In this document: in pieces, positions 54,333 through 64,000 of the stretch
How positions within the stretch are numbered: position 1 is the first letter of the stretch
Layout: the number at the start of each line of letters is the position of its first letter
Source: Tetrahymena thermophila SB210
Taxonomy: Eukaryota > Ciliophora > Oligohymenophorea > Hymenostomatida > Tetrahymenidae
Assembly (NCBI RefSeq): GCF_000189635.1
Contig: NW_002476364.1
Location: 558,001 to 622,000, forward strand
Reading direction: 5' to 3'
Length of the DNA: 64,000 nt
The notes under the pieces: model-generated
What the model was told of the DNA's origin: nothing
The model's input: the letters and a program-made list of their open reading frames with translations, nothing else
The model's database searches: none
Position numbers and translations under genes: made by a program

Positions 54333-54812
54333 GTTATGCATTCTTTATTATATATTTTATATTTTTTAGTTTTATTATAAATACGATGAATTGATTTTAC
54401 ATTTTATTTTAAATTATATTTCCAATTTTTTGTTATATAATTCTAAGACTGAATTAAAATAAAAATGATAAATATAAATGAATTTTATAAAATTAAAACC
54501 CTATTTAAAATAGCATTCACATGGGTAGTACAGATGTAAGATATTTCATATAAGTTTTATGTTTTTTATATTAATTCTGTTCATTCAAAAGCTACTTTAT
54601 TTATATTAAATTTTTTATAATTTTCTATTTCCAAAATTTTAAAAAAATTTTTTTAAAATTTGTAGTTAGGTGTAAATATGTGAAAATTTACATATATAAT
54701 ATTAAATGGGCATCAATAAAAATAAAAATAAAATAAAATTAATTTAATTTAGTTGTTTAAAATATAAATTTTAGTTAATAACAATTCAGTATATAAAGAC
54801 ATTTAAATAACA
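54333..54812. other. Spacer between convergent genes
   Basis: AT-rich DNA between the 3' end of gene D and the 3' end of the minus-strand coiled-coil gene. Similarity to the DNA after gene C fades out within the first ~100 bases, near the right border of the duplication. Confidence 0.5.
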
Positions 54813-57763
54813 TCAGCTATGGTTAAGTGACTCAAAATCAATTTATTTTTAAGGAAGATTTATACTTGAATTATCTTTATGGGTTGGTTTTTTATTGATG
54901 TTGCTACTACTGATTTTTTCTAAATCATTTTCAACAGCTGACCTACCAAGAACTTCTTCACTCTCAGTTCCTAAAGACATCTTTGATATTTAAGAAGTTG
55001 CCTGATATGGATTAACTTTATAGCGTTATTATTGAGAATTTTACTAATCTTTAATATCTTTTTAGTCTTTCTGAACTACTTTAGGTTTTTATTTAACTTT
55101 TTTCTTTAAATCCTATTAGTTATTAGAAATTTACTGTTGTTCAGATAGTTCTTATATTTTATTTTCATAAGATTACTTAATACCATTGATATATGTCTAG
55201 ATTTACTTTGCCTTCTCATGTACTTTTTTTTATGTAGATTTAAGCTTAAAATTTATTGTTTATACTTATTTTTTTTATTAATCTTGATTATTAATAGTAT
55301 TTAAGATTTAATCCAGAGAAGTAAAACTAGGTCTTGGTGTTAACTCATAAAAATTTGTGCCTGCTCTAGCATTTAATCTGGAATTTTCTTCAATAATTTA
55401 TCCCATTTTAGATTCTAAATCAAATATTCTCTCTCTAAAATTTCTTATACTTTTTTGCAAATAAAATAAAATGTTAATTAGTTTTGATTAATTTAAGATA
55501 AATAATTGTTGTGAAACCTGACTAATTAGGCTGCATAACTATCTTGCATTATAATGATTTTGTTAGCATAACTAGTGTTTTAATTATTTAAATCAAAAAT
55601 ATTCTTTTCCATTTGTTAAATACTTGTAGAAAATTCATTTTCAAGCTACTTTGTAAACATCTTCATTTCTGCTTCATTTTACATAAATATTCCCTCTTAA
55701 GTTTTAATTTACTTTTTGTAAAGAGACATTTCATCTTAAAGTTTTTAGTTTTCTTTGATTTTCTATTGTAACTAGTCTAAAATAGAAGTTTTCTCGTTTG
55801 CAAATTGATCTTCACATTTTTTTTAAATATTTTCTATATTTTATTTATAAAGATCATTTTCTTTTTAGAGAATACTAAGCTCTTCATTTTGTTTTTATAT
55901 TTATAATCTTAAATTTTATATCAGAATTTCATTATCCTTGTTAGAGCTGTCTAAAATCTTGCAAACTTCATTAAAAAGTTCCCAAAAGCAATAAGTTTTA
56001 TTTTGAAAATCTATTTCAATAAATGATGATAAATTAAAAAATAAAAGTAATATTAATTAAATTCTACTTATCTTCAAATGGTTAGACAGCAAATTAATGA
56101 TAGATGAATCGTAACAAAATATATATTTTTAAGAAATTTAAGAAAGAGTTTTATATATTTCATCCTAAGTAAATTCGTATAACATATTTAAAATCTAAAT
56201 GCAAGATAAAGGTAATCTTAAATTAAATTTAACGTCTTTTTAGCTTTCATTTTTTATCAAATTATGTAGCCTGTAGATGTTTACCTGTAATTTTCAAAAT
56301 AAATAATATTTTCTAAATTAATTATTTGTAATTTTTCCTTCAATTTATGATTAAACTTTATTTAAGAAATTTCAGATTTAAAAGATAAAAACTTTGTTAA
56401 AATATTTTCTTCATTTCAAGTAAAAAATATTAAATTTAATTCACATTTTTGAAGATTAAATTAATTGAAATTTTCTAAAATAAAATAAAATACTTCAATT
56501 ATTTTTCAGTTTTATTAGCTTAGAGAAAGCTAAGTTCAAAGAAAATATTAAAATCTTCTTATTAAAAAAGTTATAAAATTTAATTCAAATTATTTCAGAT
56601 TAATTTAAAAAATTTTTAAATAAAAATTAGAAAATAGTAAATTCTATTTAAAATTTTTTAATTTTGAGCAAATCTTGAGAGAAAATTTTAAAAATATTCA
56701 AAAATGAAAGATTATTTGATATTAAAAAGAAAAAGAAATAATTTTAGGTTACGTATATTTATTTATAGACATGCTTACTAAAGAGTCTCTTAGGAGGCGA
56801 AATAAATTCAGAATCTCCTAAAATTCTTTAGGAATTTTAAAGTAAAAAAGTTGTAGAATTATTGCTGATGACTTCCTTTGAATTTTAAAAAAGCATTTTT
56901 GATGAAAGAAAATGATTATTAACTATATCATTTTCAACTTGTTGTATATTTTATCCTTATTCTTTAAGGAAATCGTACATGTTAGAATTTTCATCAGGCA
57001 TTTACATATCAATAAGTTTGCTTGCTTCCAATTCAATAAAGGGTAGGGGTTTAGAAGGACTATTGTTTATAGATCCCTCTTTTGTTACTTTGCTATTAAC
57101 TTTTAACGAACCTTCTTTGATAGAACTATTAATAAATTTAAGAGAACCTTCTTTAGATATTTTGCTAGGAGATTTCAATGAGCTGTCTTATAAATTATAT
57201 TTATGCACTTTCACTTTTGGCAGTAGATTCTATTGTATTTTGCTATTAGATTTAAACAGATGCGAAGTCTTACTAAAGAAATCATTTTCTTTTTTGTTTT
57301 AGTCTCTAAAATATCCATAGGATGTAGAAGAAATTATGTTATTATTTTGTGGAGATTTGTTATTCACCTTTTTGAGATTAGTATTATGTAAATTTTTGTA
57401 TCCATTTAAAGGTGAGTGCTAGGGAGAGTTATTAAAATTCATCTTTTTTTTTAATGCAGCTTAGTGCTCTTAAGACCGTGACTGAATACCCTTTTAAAAA
57501 TTAGAATCATAAACCTTTTACTAATCTGAATTTCTTCCCCTGAGATAATCTTTAATGGATTTATCAGAAGAAAAAACGTTATTCACAAATTCATCAAAGT
57601 TTTTGTAAGCATTTTTAAAGATGATCTCATCATTCTCATCAGAAACAAATTTAGAGATGTAATTATCATTTTGTATTTCTTTTTCCTTTCTTTTAACCAC
57701 CCAATCATCTACTTTTCTAAAAGAGCTATTTAAAGAAGTTTTAGCTTATTTTCTATCAATCAT
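54813..57763 (-). CDS. Coiled-coil protein of unknown function, four exons, ~785 residues
   Basis: Exons (5' to 3'): 57763-56753, 56284-56068, 56010-55518, 55449-54813, all joining in phase to TGA at 54815-54813. The N-terminal ~330 residues are basic and polar with Ser/Asn-rich repeats (EGSLKFINSSIKEGSLKVNS). From about residue 410 to 700 there are long heptad-like runs rich in Gln, Glu, Lys and Leu (e.g. IQKQNEELSILQKENDL, YENKIQELSEQQQISNNQ). The tail is Ser/Asn-rich. No signal peptide or membrane helix is visible. A cytoskeletal, basal-body or trafficking scaffold would fit, but nothing proves it. The join over the 468-base first intron (TAC|GTAACC ... TTACAG|GTAAAC) is inferred from phase and good codon content on both sides. 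Otherwise these are two genes, of ~392 residues (57763 start, running to a TGA at 56585) and 415 residues (ATG 56185). Confidence 0.72.
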
Positions 57764-58833
57764 TTAAATAAGTGTTAATTAACCAGATAGATAATTTACA
57801 AATATAAATTGTTTTTGAAAAATTTAATAGAAGATAATTGTTATTAATTAATTCTACTTATCAGATACTATTTCAAACAAAAAAAATATTTTTTTTAAAT
57901 TACTTTGTTTATTATTTGAGTAAATAAATCTAATAGCCAATATCATTTATTTTATATTATTTAAAAATTTTAAATTGATTTTTATAAGTTTTGCTATTAA
58001 ACATCATCTCATAATTATGTTAATAATTTGAAATCTTTATCTTTTTTGATTATCTATTTAAGTATAAATTCAATAATCTTTAATCAAATATGATTGAAAT
58101 TACTTTATTAGATGTTATTTATTCTTATTGAATTCACTTTATTAAATATTGTTATTTCTTAGCTAATTTTACTTTTGTAAGTATTTTTATTAAAAATATG
58201 TTGATAAAATTTAATAAATAATATGATTTTATTTTCTTACTTAAATTTATTAAATGACTACTTTTCATTTCAAATAAAATTTAAATAAAACTTAATAATT
58301 CCAATTATACTTTTTATAATATTTTTATGTTCAAATGGAAAATTTGCCCTATTTTAATTTTTAGATTAGCTGAATAACGTTGAAAAATAATTTACTTTTT
58401 GCAAAAACTTTTATATACATCATTTTATCCTCAATTAATAATTATACTTTACTTTACATTTTCACATTTTCATGAAAGCCATCTCATTCAAGAGACTGAA
58501 TACAAATAAATTTTACTCTGAATAACTTTTGCTTGAATACCTAGTAAAAAAATATAAATTGATAACTTAGCTTACATGTATGGAATATTTATGCAGAAGT
58601 CCTATTTTAATAAAATATGTTATTTGATTATTAATTATATTAATCAGTAATGAATAGTAATGAATGATGGTTAAGAAGGAAAGGTATTTGTAAATTAAAT
58701 TCAATTAATAACACAAGAATGATGTAATTACATATAAATCAATATTATAAATTTGTTAATTATTAGATTGTTCTTTAATATAAAGTGAAATAAGTAAACT
58801 TGCTAAGAGAAAGTAATAAATAGATAATTATTC
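57764..58833. promoter_or_regulatory. Divergent 5' region of the coiled-coil and histidine-kinase-like genes
   Basis: About 1.07 kb of AT-rich DNA separates two divergent start codons, so both promoters lie here. A short frame from the ATG near 58665 followed by a GT (ggaaaggtatttg) could be an upstream exon or a minor upstream frame, but its splicing in phase meets a TGA. No motif stands out. Confidence 0.4.
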
Positions 58834-61800
58834 ATGAAAATAAGGGAAATATCGCTAATTAGCTTAAATTTTAGCAGTAAAAATCTTGAAGAAGACTTCG
58901 GAAGGCATTATGCTTCAATAGTAAATAAAAATATTTAATTTATATTTATAATTATGCTCATTATGTTCAATATCTTATCAAATATTTTTCATTAATTTAT
59001 CAATTATTAATATCAATCTAGCTAAAGATCTAGTTTCATGTTTTTACTGCAGTAAGCTTATTGATATTCTTCCTTGTACTAATCTAGAATTAAATATCTT
59101 ATCGGGGAGGAATATATATTTGTGTGTGCCTCTTTGCATCTATAATTTTTACTCAAATACTTCTGAATTATGTCTAAAAAAATTATTATTATCTTATGAT
59201 GCCAATTAACTCTTTGTTTATTTCCTTAATGCTTTTTAAAATATACTCATATGATCAAATATAAATGCAAGCAAATTTCATAAAGGAGGTAATATTTACT
59301 TTTTTTTTTCTTTCTTTTTTTAAATAACGCAGCTTTTAATTTAATACCAATCTTAAGTATTTGTAACCAAATTTGGTAATTTAAAATCTTATTGAATAAT
59401 ATTTTAAGATAAATGAATCTTACATCTTTTTTAAATTTAATATCATAGTTTGCACTAATTTCTTTACTTCTTGTGAATACTCACAAGCTCTATATTAATT
59501 TTCTCAATTTAACTGCTATTAAAATTTCTGAGTGCTTGATACTCAACAACAAAGACAGTAATCAGGTTTTATATTCAGTGCAGTTCACATGCTCCATCAT
59601 ATTAATCATGGTTATAATGTACGCAAAACTTTATTTTTTAAGACATCTCTATATTGACAGTCAGGTTGGAAAATGTTGGAGTGATATCGTAAACTAAAAT
59701 TTAAATTAAAAGGTTTTTACTACTACTTACAACAAGTAAACAGGAAAATTAGAACTCTACAATTATAATTAAGCATGCTTAAAAGATATAAATAAAGACT
59801 CAACCACCTCTCAATCTAAATTCTAAGAAATATTTAATAGATATTTATAAAATTTTAGATTCAACATTAGTGATTGTCTTGTTTACAGGCCTCGAAGCGA
59901 AATAGCAGATAAGTGCTAAATGATAGACTTGAAATAATATTTAGTTAATCGCCATATTCATCAATTGAATTAACAAAATGACAAATAAACATCATTTACG
60001 AAATTATCTGAAAATAATTCTACTAATAAAAATTCTGTCTAACTTAAATAGATCTAAAATTAAGATTTATCTTTTCAGAAAAACAACAGCAGCACTAACA
60101 ACAATAACAACAACAAAAGCAGTTAAAACCATGGAAAACAGGTTGAGTAAATTTAGGCATAATTTTATGATATGAAATCAAATACCAATAAAACTTGTAG
60201 AATTAAAATAATACAAAACTCCCTTTATTCTTCATCTCAGCTTTTAGTGATTATTGAAGATGAGTCTTATTTACAAGATCTTAGTAGATATAAATAAGAA
60301 AAATAAACTATTGAAAGATTTCTCTTTTCGTTGATGCAGAATTTTTAAGTAGATTAATTTATTTATTTTTTCATTGATTCTAAAATATTAATTGACAATT
60401 TTCAAAATACTTTGAATTAGTTTTTTTCCCCTTAAAATATCTTTTAATTTTGTTTAAAAAAATTATTAATAGGAAAAATTAAGGTACATAATTTGGGGTT
60501 TAGAAAATAGTGATTAATAAATCTCTAAAATAGAAAGTTATATTCTGATAAATTAAGTTTATTGTATCTTTGATTACTTTATTATTAAGTCTAAGAAGCT
60601 TAGAAACAAATTCAATCAACAAATTTCTAAAAAAATATCTAAAATTTTAAATGTGGAAAACTTTACTTGGTAAAGCTTAATGAAAGAGCTTGTATCACTA
60701 TTTTGTGATATGACCATTGTAAGTGATATAGACTTTGAAGCTGAAGAAATAAGCCTTTTTTAAGATCGTAGAAAACTTAAATAAGTTCTTATTGCTCTTC
60801 TTTCCTTGGCTTAATGTCGAGCAGTTGAAACATACGAGCTCAAAATATCCAGAATAAAAAAGAAAGAGTGGAATGCTATTCTTCTAATGGTTATCTTTCA
60901 GACAAACGATAAACCAAGCGATTATAAAAAGAAATTTTATGAATTTCTAAATGGAAATTCTATCAGCGCATTAAATGAAGTTGAATATGAAGTTCTTAAA
61001 GAAACTGTGATGATAATAGGACCTTATTAGATCAATGAAGAAATTTCAGATAATGGATTAGTTTAAATTTCTTTTGCTTTTTTTGAGGATTTAGAAGTAA
61101 TTTATGAATCAATTTCGTCACAGGTTCGTAAAACAGAAAATTAACCAAGAGAAGACGCAATGATTAGAAATTTAATGAGCCCAAAAAACTAAGAACTCTT
61201 AGCTGCTACTTATGATTAATATGTAAGTAAAATAAAAGAAAGATAAAGAAAATCTAAAAAAAGAATTGCAATTATGGAAGTTTCTTCCAAATCAAAGAAT
61301 AACTGTGATGAAATTAGTAGCTCTAGTGAAGATGAAATATCTCAAGATATGGAAATTAAGAGCATTGATGATAAGTTTTTTTGTTTAACTTCTTTATCTG
61401 AAAACCATGAAAAAGTTTAAGCCATACCTGATGTATAATCGTTCAAGAAAATGAACAAATTTAAAAAAACATAATCTAACTTATAGCTCACAACTATTGA
61501 ACAATAACTAGCTCTAAATTCCCCTACACTTCCAACAGAAGAGTAAATTATGAAATAACCAAATACAAAGACAGATTTTAAATACAACTAGAAACGTTCA
61601 AGTACTTTGTTAATCAATGCTAAATTTAGTTAGAATTATTAACTAAATAATGGATTTAAAAGTTTCTTAAAAAACTCTAAAATTTCATAGTATTTTAATC
61701 ATGGAAATTAAAATAAATCTAAAATTGATTAAGAGAATATAGATTTAACTCTAAAAATGTAATCTTCTATTTACAATCAACATATTTCTTAATATAGTAG

Positions 61801-62197
61801 CAAAGTTCCATATCACCAAAACTTTGGATAAAAATCGCCTATAAAATAATCCTCTATTAATTAATAAATCCAGATAGGAAATTCTATTAATATTGATAGG
61901 ACTAGTTTAAATTTATGTAGACAACTAACAGAAAACAAAATAGAATCTTTTTCACCTAGAATGTAACATTTTTCCAGCTTCAAACAGTAAGGAACTCGAA
62001 ATTCAATCAATTCTTAAAGATTGTCCAAATTCAAAACCTAAGAAATAAATGGAAATTACTACCCTAAGGACAATTCTATTGATTTTAAAAAACAATCAAT
62101 TAATTCCTTGCTTAAAGAATTCAATAAAAACTTTGAATAATAATCACATAATTAAGATAAATGTGATAACTTTAGTCTTTATCTACAGAAAAATTGA
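58834..62197 (+). CDS. Multi-pass membrane protein with a degenerate histidine-kinase-like core, 992 residues
   Basis: Exons: 58834-58920, 59022-59288, 59449-60348, 60473-62197 (TGA 62195), all phase 0. Exons 2 and 3 encode about five or six membrane helices (HVFTAVSLLIFFLVLI, YICVCLFASIIFTQILL, FTCSIILIMVIMYAKL). A polar linker with an Asn run and a PAS-like stretch (residues ~370-400) follows. Residues ~405-560 resemble a sensor histidine kinase: a dimerization-type helix (LMQNFQEKLRYIIWGLEN) and an N-box-like DRRKLKQVLIALLSLAQ at ~516. The phosphoacceptor His expected in the helix is missing, the N-box Asn is replaced (LLSLAQ for LLSNA), and no glycine-rich ATP lid is seen. Kinase activity is therefore doubtful. 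The last ~350 residues are low-complexity Ser/Asn/Gln/Lys-rich. It may be a membrane sensor or scaffold derived from a two-component kinase. Confidence 0.8.
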
Positions 62198-62861
62198 ATC
62201 GTGAATGAAACTAATTATGGAAAGACAATTAAATCAAAGAAAATAAAATGATTATAATAAATTAGAAAATTAGTGATTACTTTCGCCTGAAATAAATAAT
62301 CAAATAACCTTTAGATCACATTTTAATTAATTTTTTAATAAAAAAGAAAATTTAAAATTGATAGATTAGAAATTTTATTAAATTATTATTAATTAATTTA
62401 ATTACATTATTTGAAAATATTTTAAAAAAGCAAAAATGTATTATTAATTTTATTAAATTTAAATAATTTAATTAACCATTTTTATTATTTAAAAAATTCC
62501 TCAAGTATATAAAAATGAATATTTTGTTTATATATTTTATAGATTTTGTAAATAAGCTTTAATATTTTTTTTTTAATACATTTTTCTGAAATTATTAAAA
62601 AAATATTTTATGATTTTAAGAAATAAAATTAGCTTTCTTTAAATATAATATGAATTTTATAATTGGTAAATTGTCTATCTAATTTGATGTATCATTTTGA
62701 GTATCTTTATATATATCATTTATTACATAATTTGCTTTATTAATTTTTTATTTGTTTAAAATCAAAATATATCTATCTTTATTAATATTAATTAACTAAT
62801 TGTTTTTAATATTATCCCTAATCATATCAATCAATCAATCAATCAATCAATTAATCATTCT
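62198..62861. other. Intergenic, 5' region of the INTS9-like gene
   Basis: AT-rich spacer between the histidine-kinase-like gene and the INTS9-like gene. It ends in a (TCAA)n run at about 62827-62850, just upstream of the ATG. Nothing else was recognised. Confidence 0.5.
62827..62850 (+). repeat. (TCAA)n microsatellite
   Basis: Six near-perfect TCAA units precede the start codon of the INTS9-like gene by about a dozen bases, so they probably lie in its 5' UTR. Confidence 0.85.
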
Positions 62862-64000
62862 ATGAACTTCTACTCACTTTATGGATCTAATCAAGAATAT
62901 TCCTTGAATATTTTAGAATTAAACTCCACTAAGTTTTTATTTCTTCGCCATTTTCCTTAAGATAAGCTGCTTTACTATTTGCCTTAGTGTGAGTTTGGGG
63001 AAGAGGAAGAAGAAACTATTGATGAATTAAAAAAAAAAGTTAAAATTGATGAAGAAACCAGATTATTTATTTCTAATTAATCAGTTAATATATCTAAAAA
63101 CAACAATTTAATGGAAATAGAATAATAGGAAGATAATCAAAAGTCACCATTCTATACAAAGATAAAAGATAAACACTATATAAAAGGAGCTATGAAGTTC
63201 GATTTAACTTTTTTAAATAATATTGACTAAAATTCTATTGATTTTATCTTAATAACATCAATTGATGACATCTTCCTTTTACCATTCCTATTTTAACAAA
63301 ATAAACTAAAAGCCAAGGTTTATGCTACTGTCCCTGTAGCTTAGATAGGATAGCATGTGCTTCAAGAATATTACAAACTAGTTTAGAATAGAAATAGAAA
63401 TATTGATTTATCTTCTTCTGAAAATAAAAATGGATAATATTTTTAAAATTCATAAAATTCATATTTTTAAGAGAGTGAATTTTTGGATTTATTTGAAACA
63501 CAATATGATTTGGAAATCAATTAGTGGGCAGATATTTTTAGTTATGAAGATATTCAAAATGCTTTAAGCAAAATTACAACAATGAACTTTGGATAAAAGC
63601 TACAATTAGAGGGAGTAGATACTATTATTGAACCTGTTAGCAGTGGTTATTCTATTGGAAGTTGTGTCTGGATTTTAGAATATCATTCTAATAGACTAGC
63701 TGTTTTTAACAATGCTTGTAAACATAACATCAGACACACCCTTAACCTTGATTAAAGCTCTAAGTTAAAGGATTCTTTAGATTTTTTGTTTGTCACTCCC
63801 TTCTTGAACACATCAAAAGAATTAACTGCTTTGACAAAATAATTTAATACTTCATATCTTAGTGAGGCATATCTTATCAAATTTTTCTAGCTAGCTTAGT
63901 AATTACTACAATAAAAACAAAATTTAATTATTCCTATCAGAGACGGTGGTATTATTTTAGACTTATTAGATATATTAGAAAAGAAGCTTGCTTCTTTTAT
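62862..64000 (+). CDS. INTS9: Integrator complex subunit 9 homologue, 5' part (runs off the window)
   Basis: The frame from ATG 62862 is open to the window end (379 residues) with no intron seen. INTS9 is the catalytically dead metallo-beta-lactamase/beta-CASP partner of the INTS11 endonuclease in Integrator, which cleaves nascent snRNA and other transcripts in the nucleus. Family resemblance runs along the sequence: LYGSNQEYSLNILEL at the N-terminus, IDFILITSIDDIFLLPFLF, KVYATVPVAQIGQHVLQEYY, YEDIQNALSKITTMNFGQKL, EPVSSGYSIGSCVWILEYHS, and PIRDGGIILDLLDILEKKL entering the beta-CASP domain. Where active homologues such as CPSF73/INTS11 have HxHxDH metal ligands, this protein has TSIDDIF, consistent with the inactive INTS9 type and not INTS11. 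An acidic insert (EFGEEEEETIDELKKK) and a polar loop near residue 200 lengthen it compared with animals. CPSF100 is the main alternative, but the INTS9 match is better. Confidence 0.88.

Larger units (their letters stand above)
35330..54390. repeat. Segmental tandem duplication of the REJ/GPS receptor gene (C and D)
   Basis: Unit C (about 35330-43870) and unit D (about 44790-54390) match over the gene and ~2 kb of upstream DNA. The offset is ~9,467 bases upstream of the extra repeat, 10,335 at the start codons and 10,516 at the stops. The steps are explained by the ~0.89-kb upstream duplication, the extra 99-base Cys module and intron length differences. Confidence 0.9.

Noticed and set aside
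56979..57302. 107-codon plus-strand frame
   Set aside because: Antisense to exon 1 of the coiled-coil gene, whose minus-strand frame is open for over 1 kb and joins downstream exons.
1..64000. tRNA, rRNA, CRISPR, bacterial-type operons, transposase genes and telomeric repeats
   Set aside because: I looked for T-loop-like GGTTCGA strings, evenly spaced short repeats, transposase or integrase motifs and G4T2/C4A2 runs, and found none convincing.

Overview
The window is nuclear DNA of a ciliate, most likely Tetrahymena or a close relative. It is very AT-rich. Long reading frames appear only if TAA and TAG are read as glutamine and TGA is the sole stop. Introns are short to medium, AT-rich and GT-AG. 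Each gene model below was traced by hand. In every complete model the exon lengths sum to a multiple of three and the exon phases match across each intron, which is the main internal check. No tRNA, rRNA, CRISPR array or telomeric repeat was seen.

Left part (1-16.7 kb): three ~298-bp tandem repeats, the 3' end of an immobilization-antigen-like GPI surface protein gene (+), a single-exon gene of unknown function (+), an 11-exon class I cyclic nucleotide phosphodiesterase (+), a leucine-rich-repeat gene with one repeat per exon (+), and a two-exon Cys/His-motif protein (-).

Central part (17.8-54.4 kb): two adjacent segmental tandem duplications. The first (offset about 7.9 kb) duplicates a divergent pair: a minus-strand intronless gene for a ~1,750-residue Cys-rich single-pass surface receptor, and a plus-strand single-exon gene of unknown function. 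In the second copy the plus-strand partner carries about 530 extra codons of Q/N/S-rich repeats, kept in frame. The second duplication (offset 9.5-10.5 kb) has two same-strand 8-exon genes for ~1,900-residue membrane proteins. These have a signal peptide, furin-like Cys-rich modules, an REJ-like region, a GPS-like motif and several membrane segments. They differ by exactly one 33-residue Cys module, and the second copy's upstream region holds an extra ~0.89-kb tandem duplication.

Right part (54.8-64 kb): a four-exon coiled-coil protein gene (-), diverging from a multi-pass membrane protein with a degenerate histidine-kinase core (+), then the start of a homologue of Integrator subunit 9 (+) that runs off the window.

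Two genes fit signalling (phosphodiesterase, histidine-kinase-like protein) and one fits RNA processing (INTS9). The central block looks like a fast-changing surface-receptor neighbourhood. The genes are not in operons. Functional links between the Cys-rich receptors and their partners are inference only.
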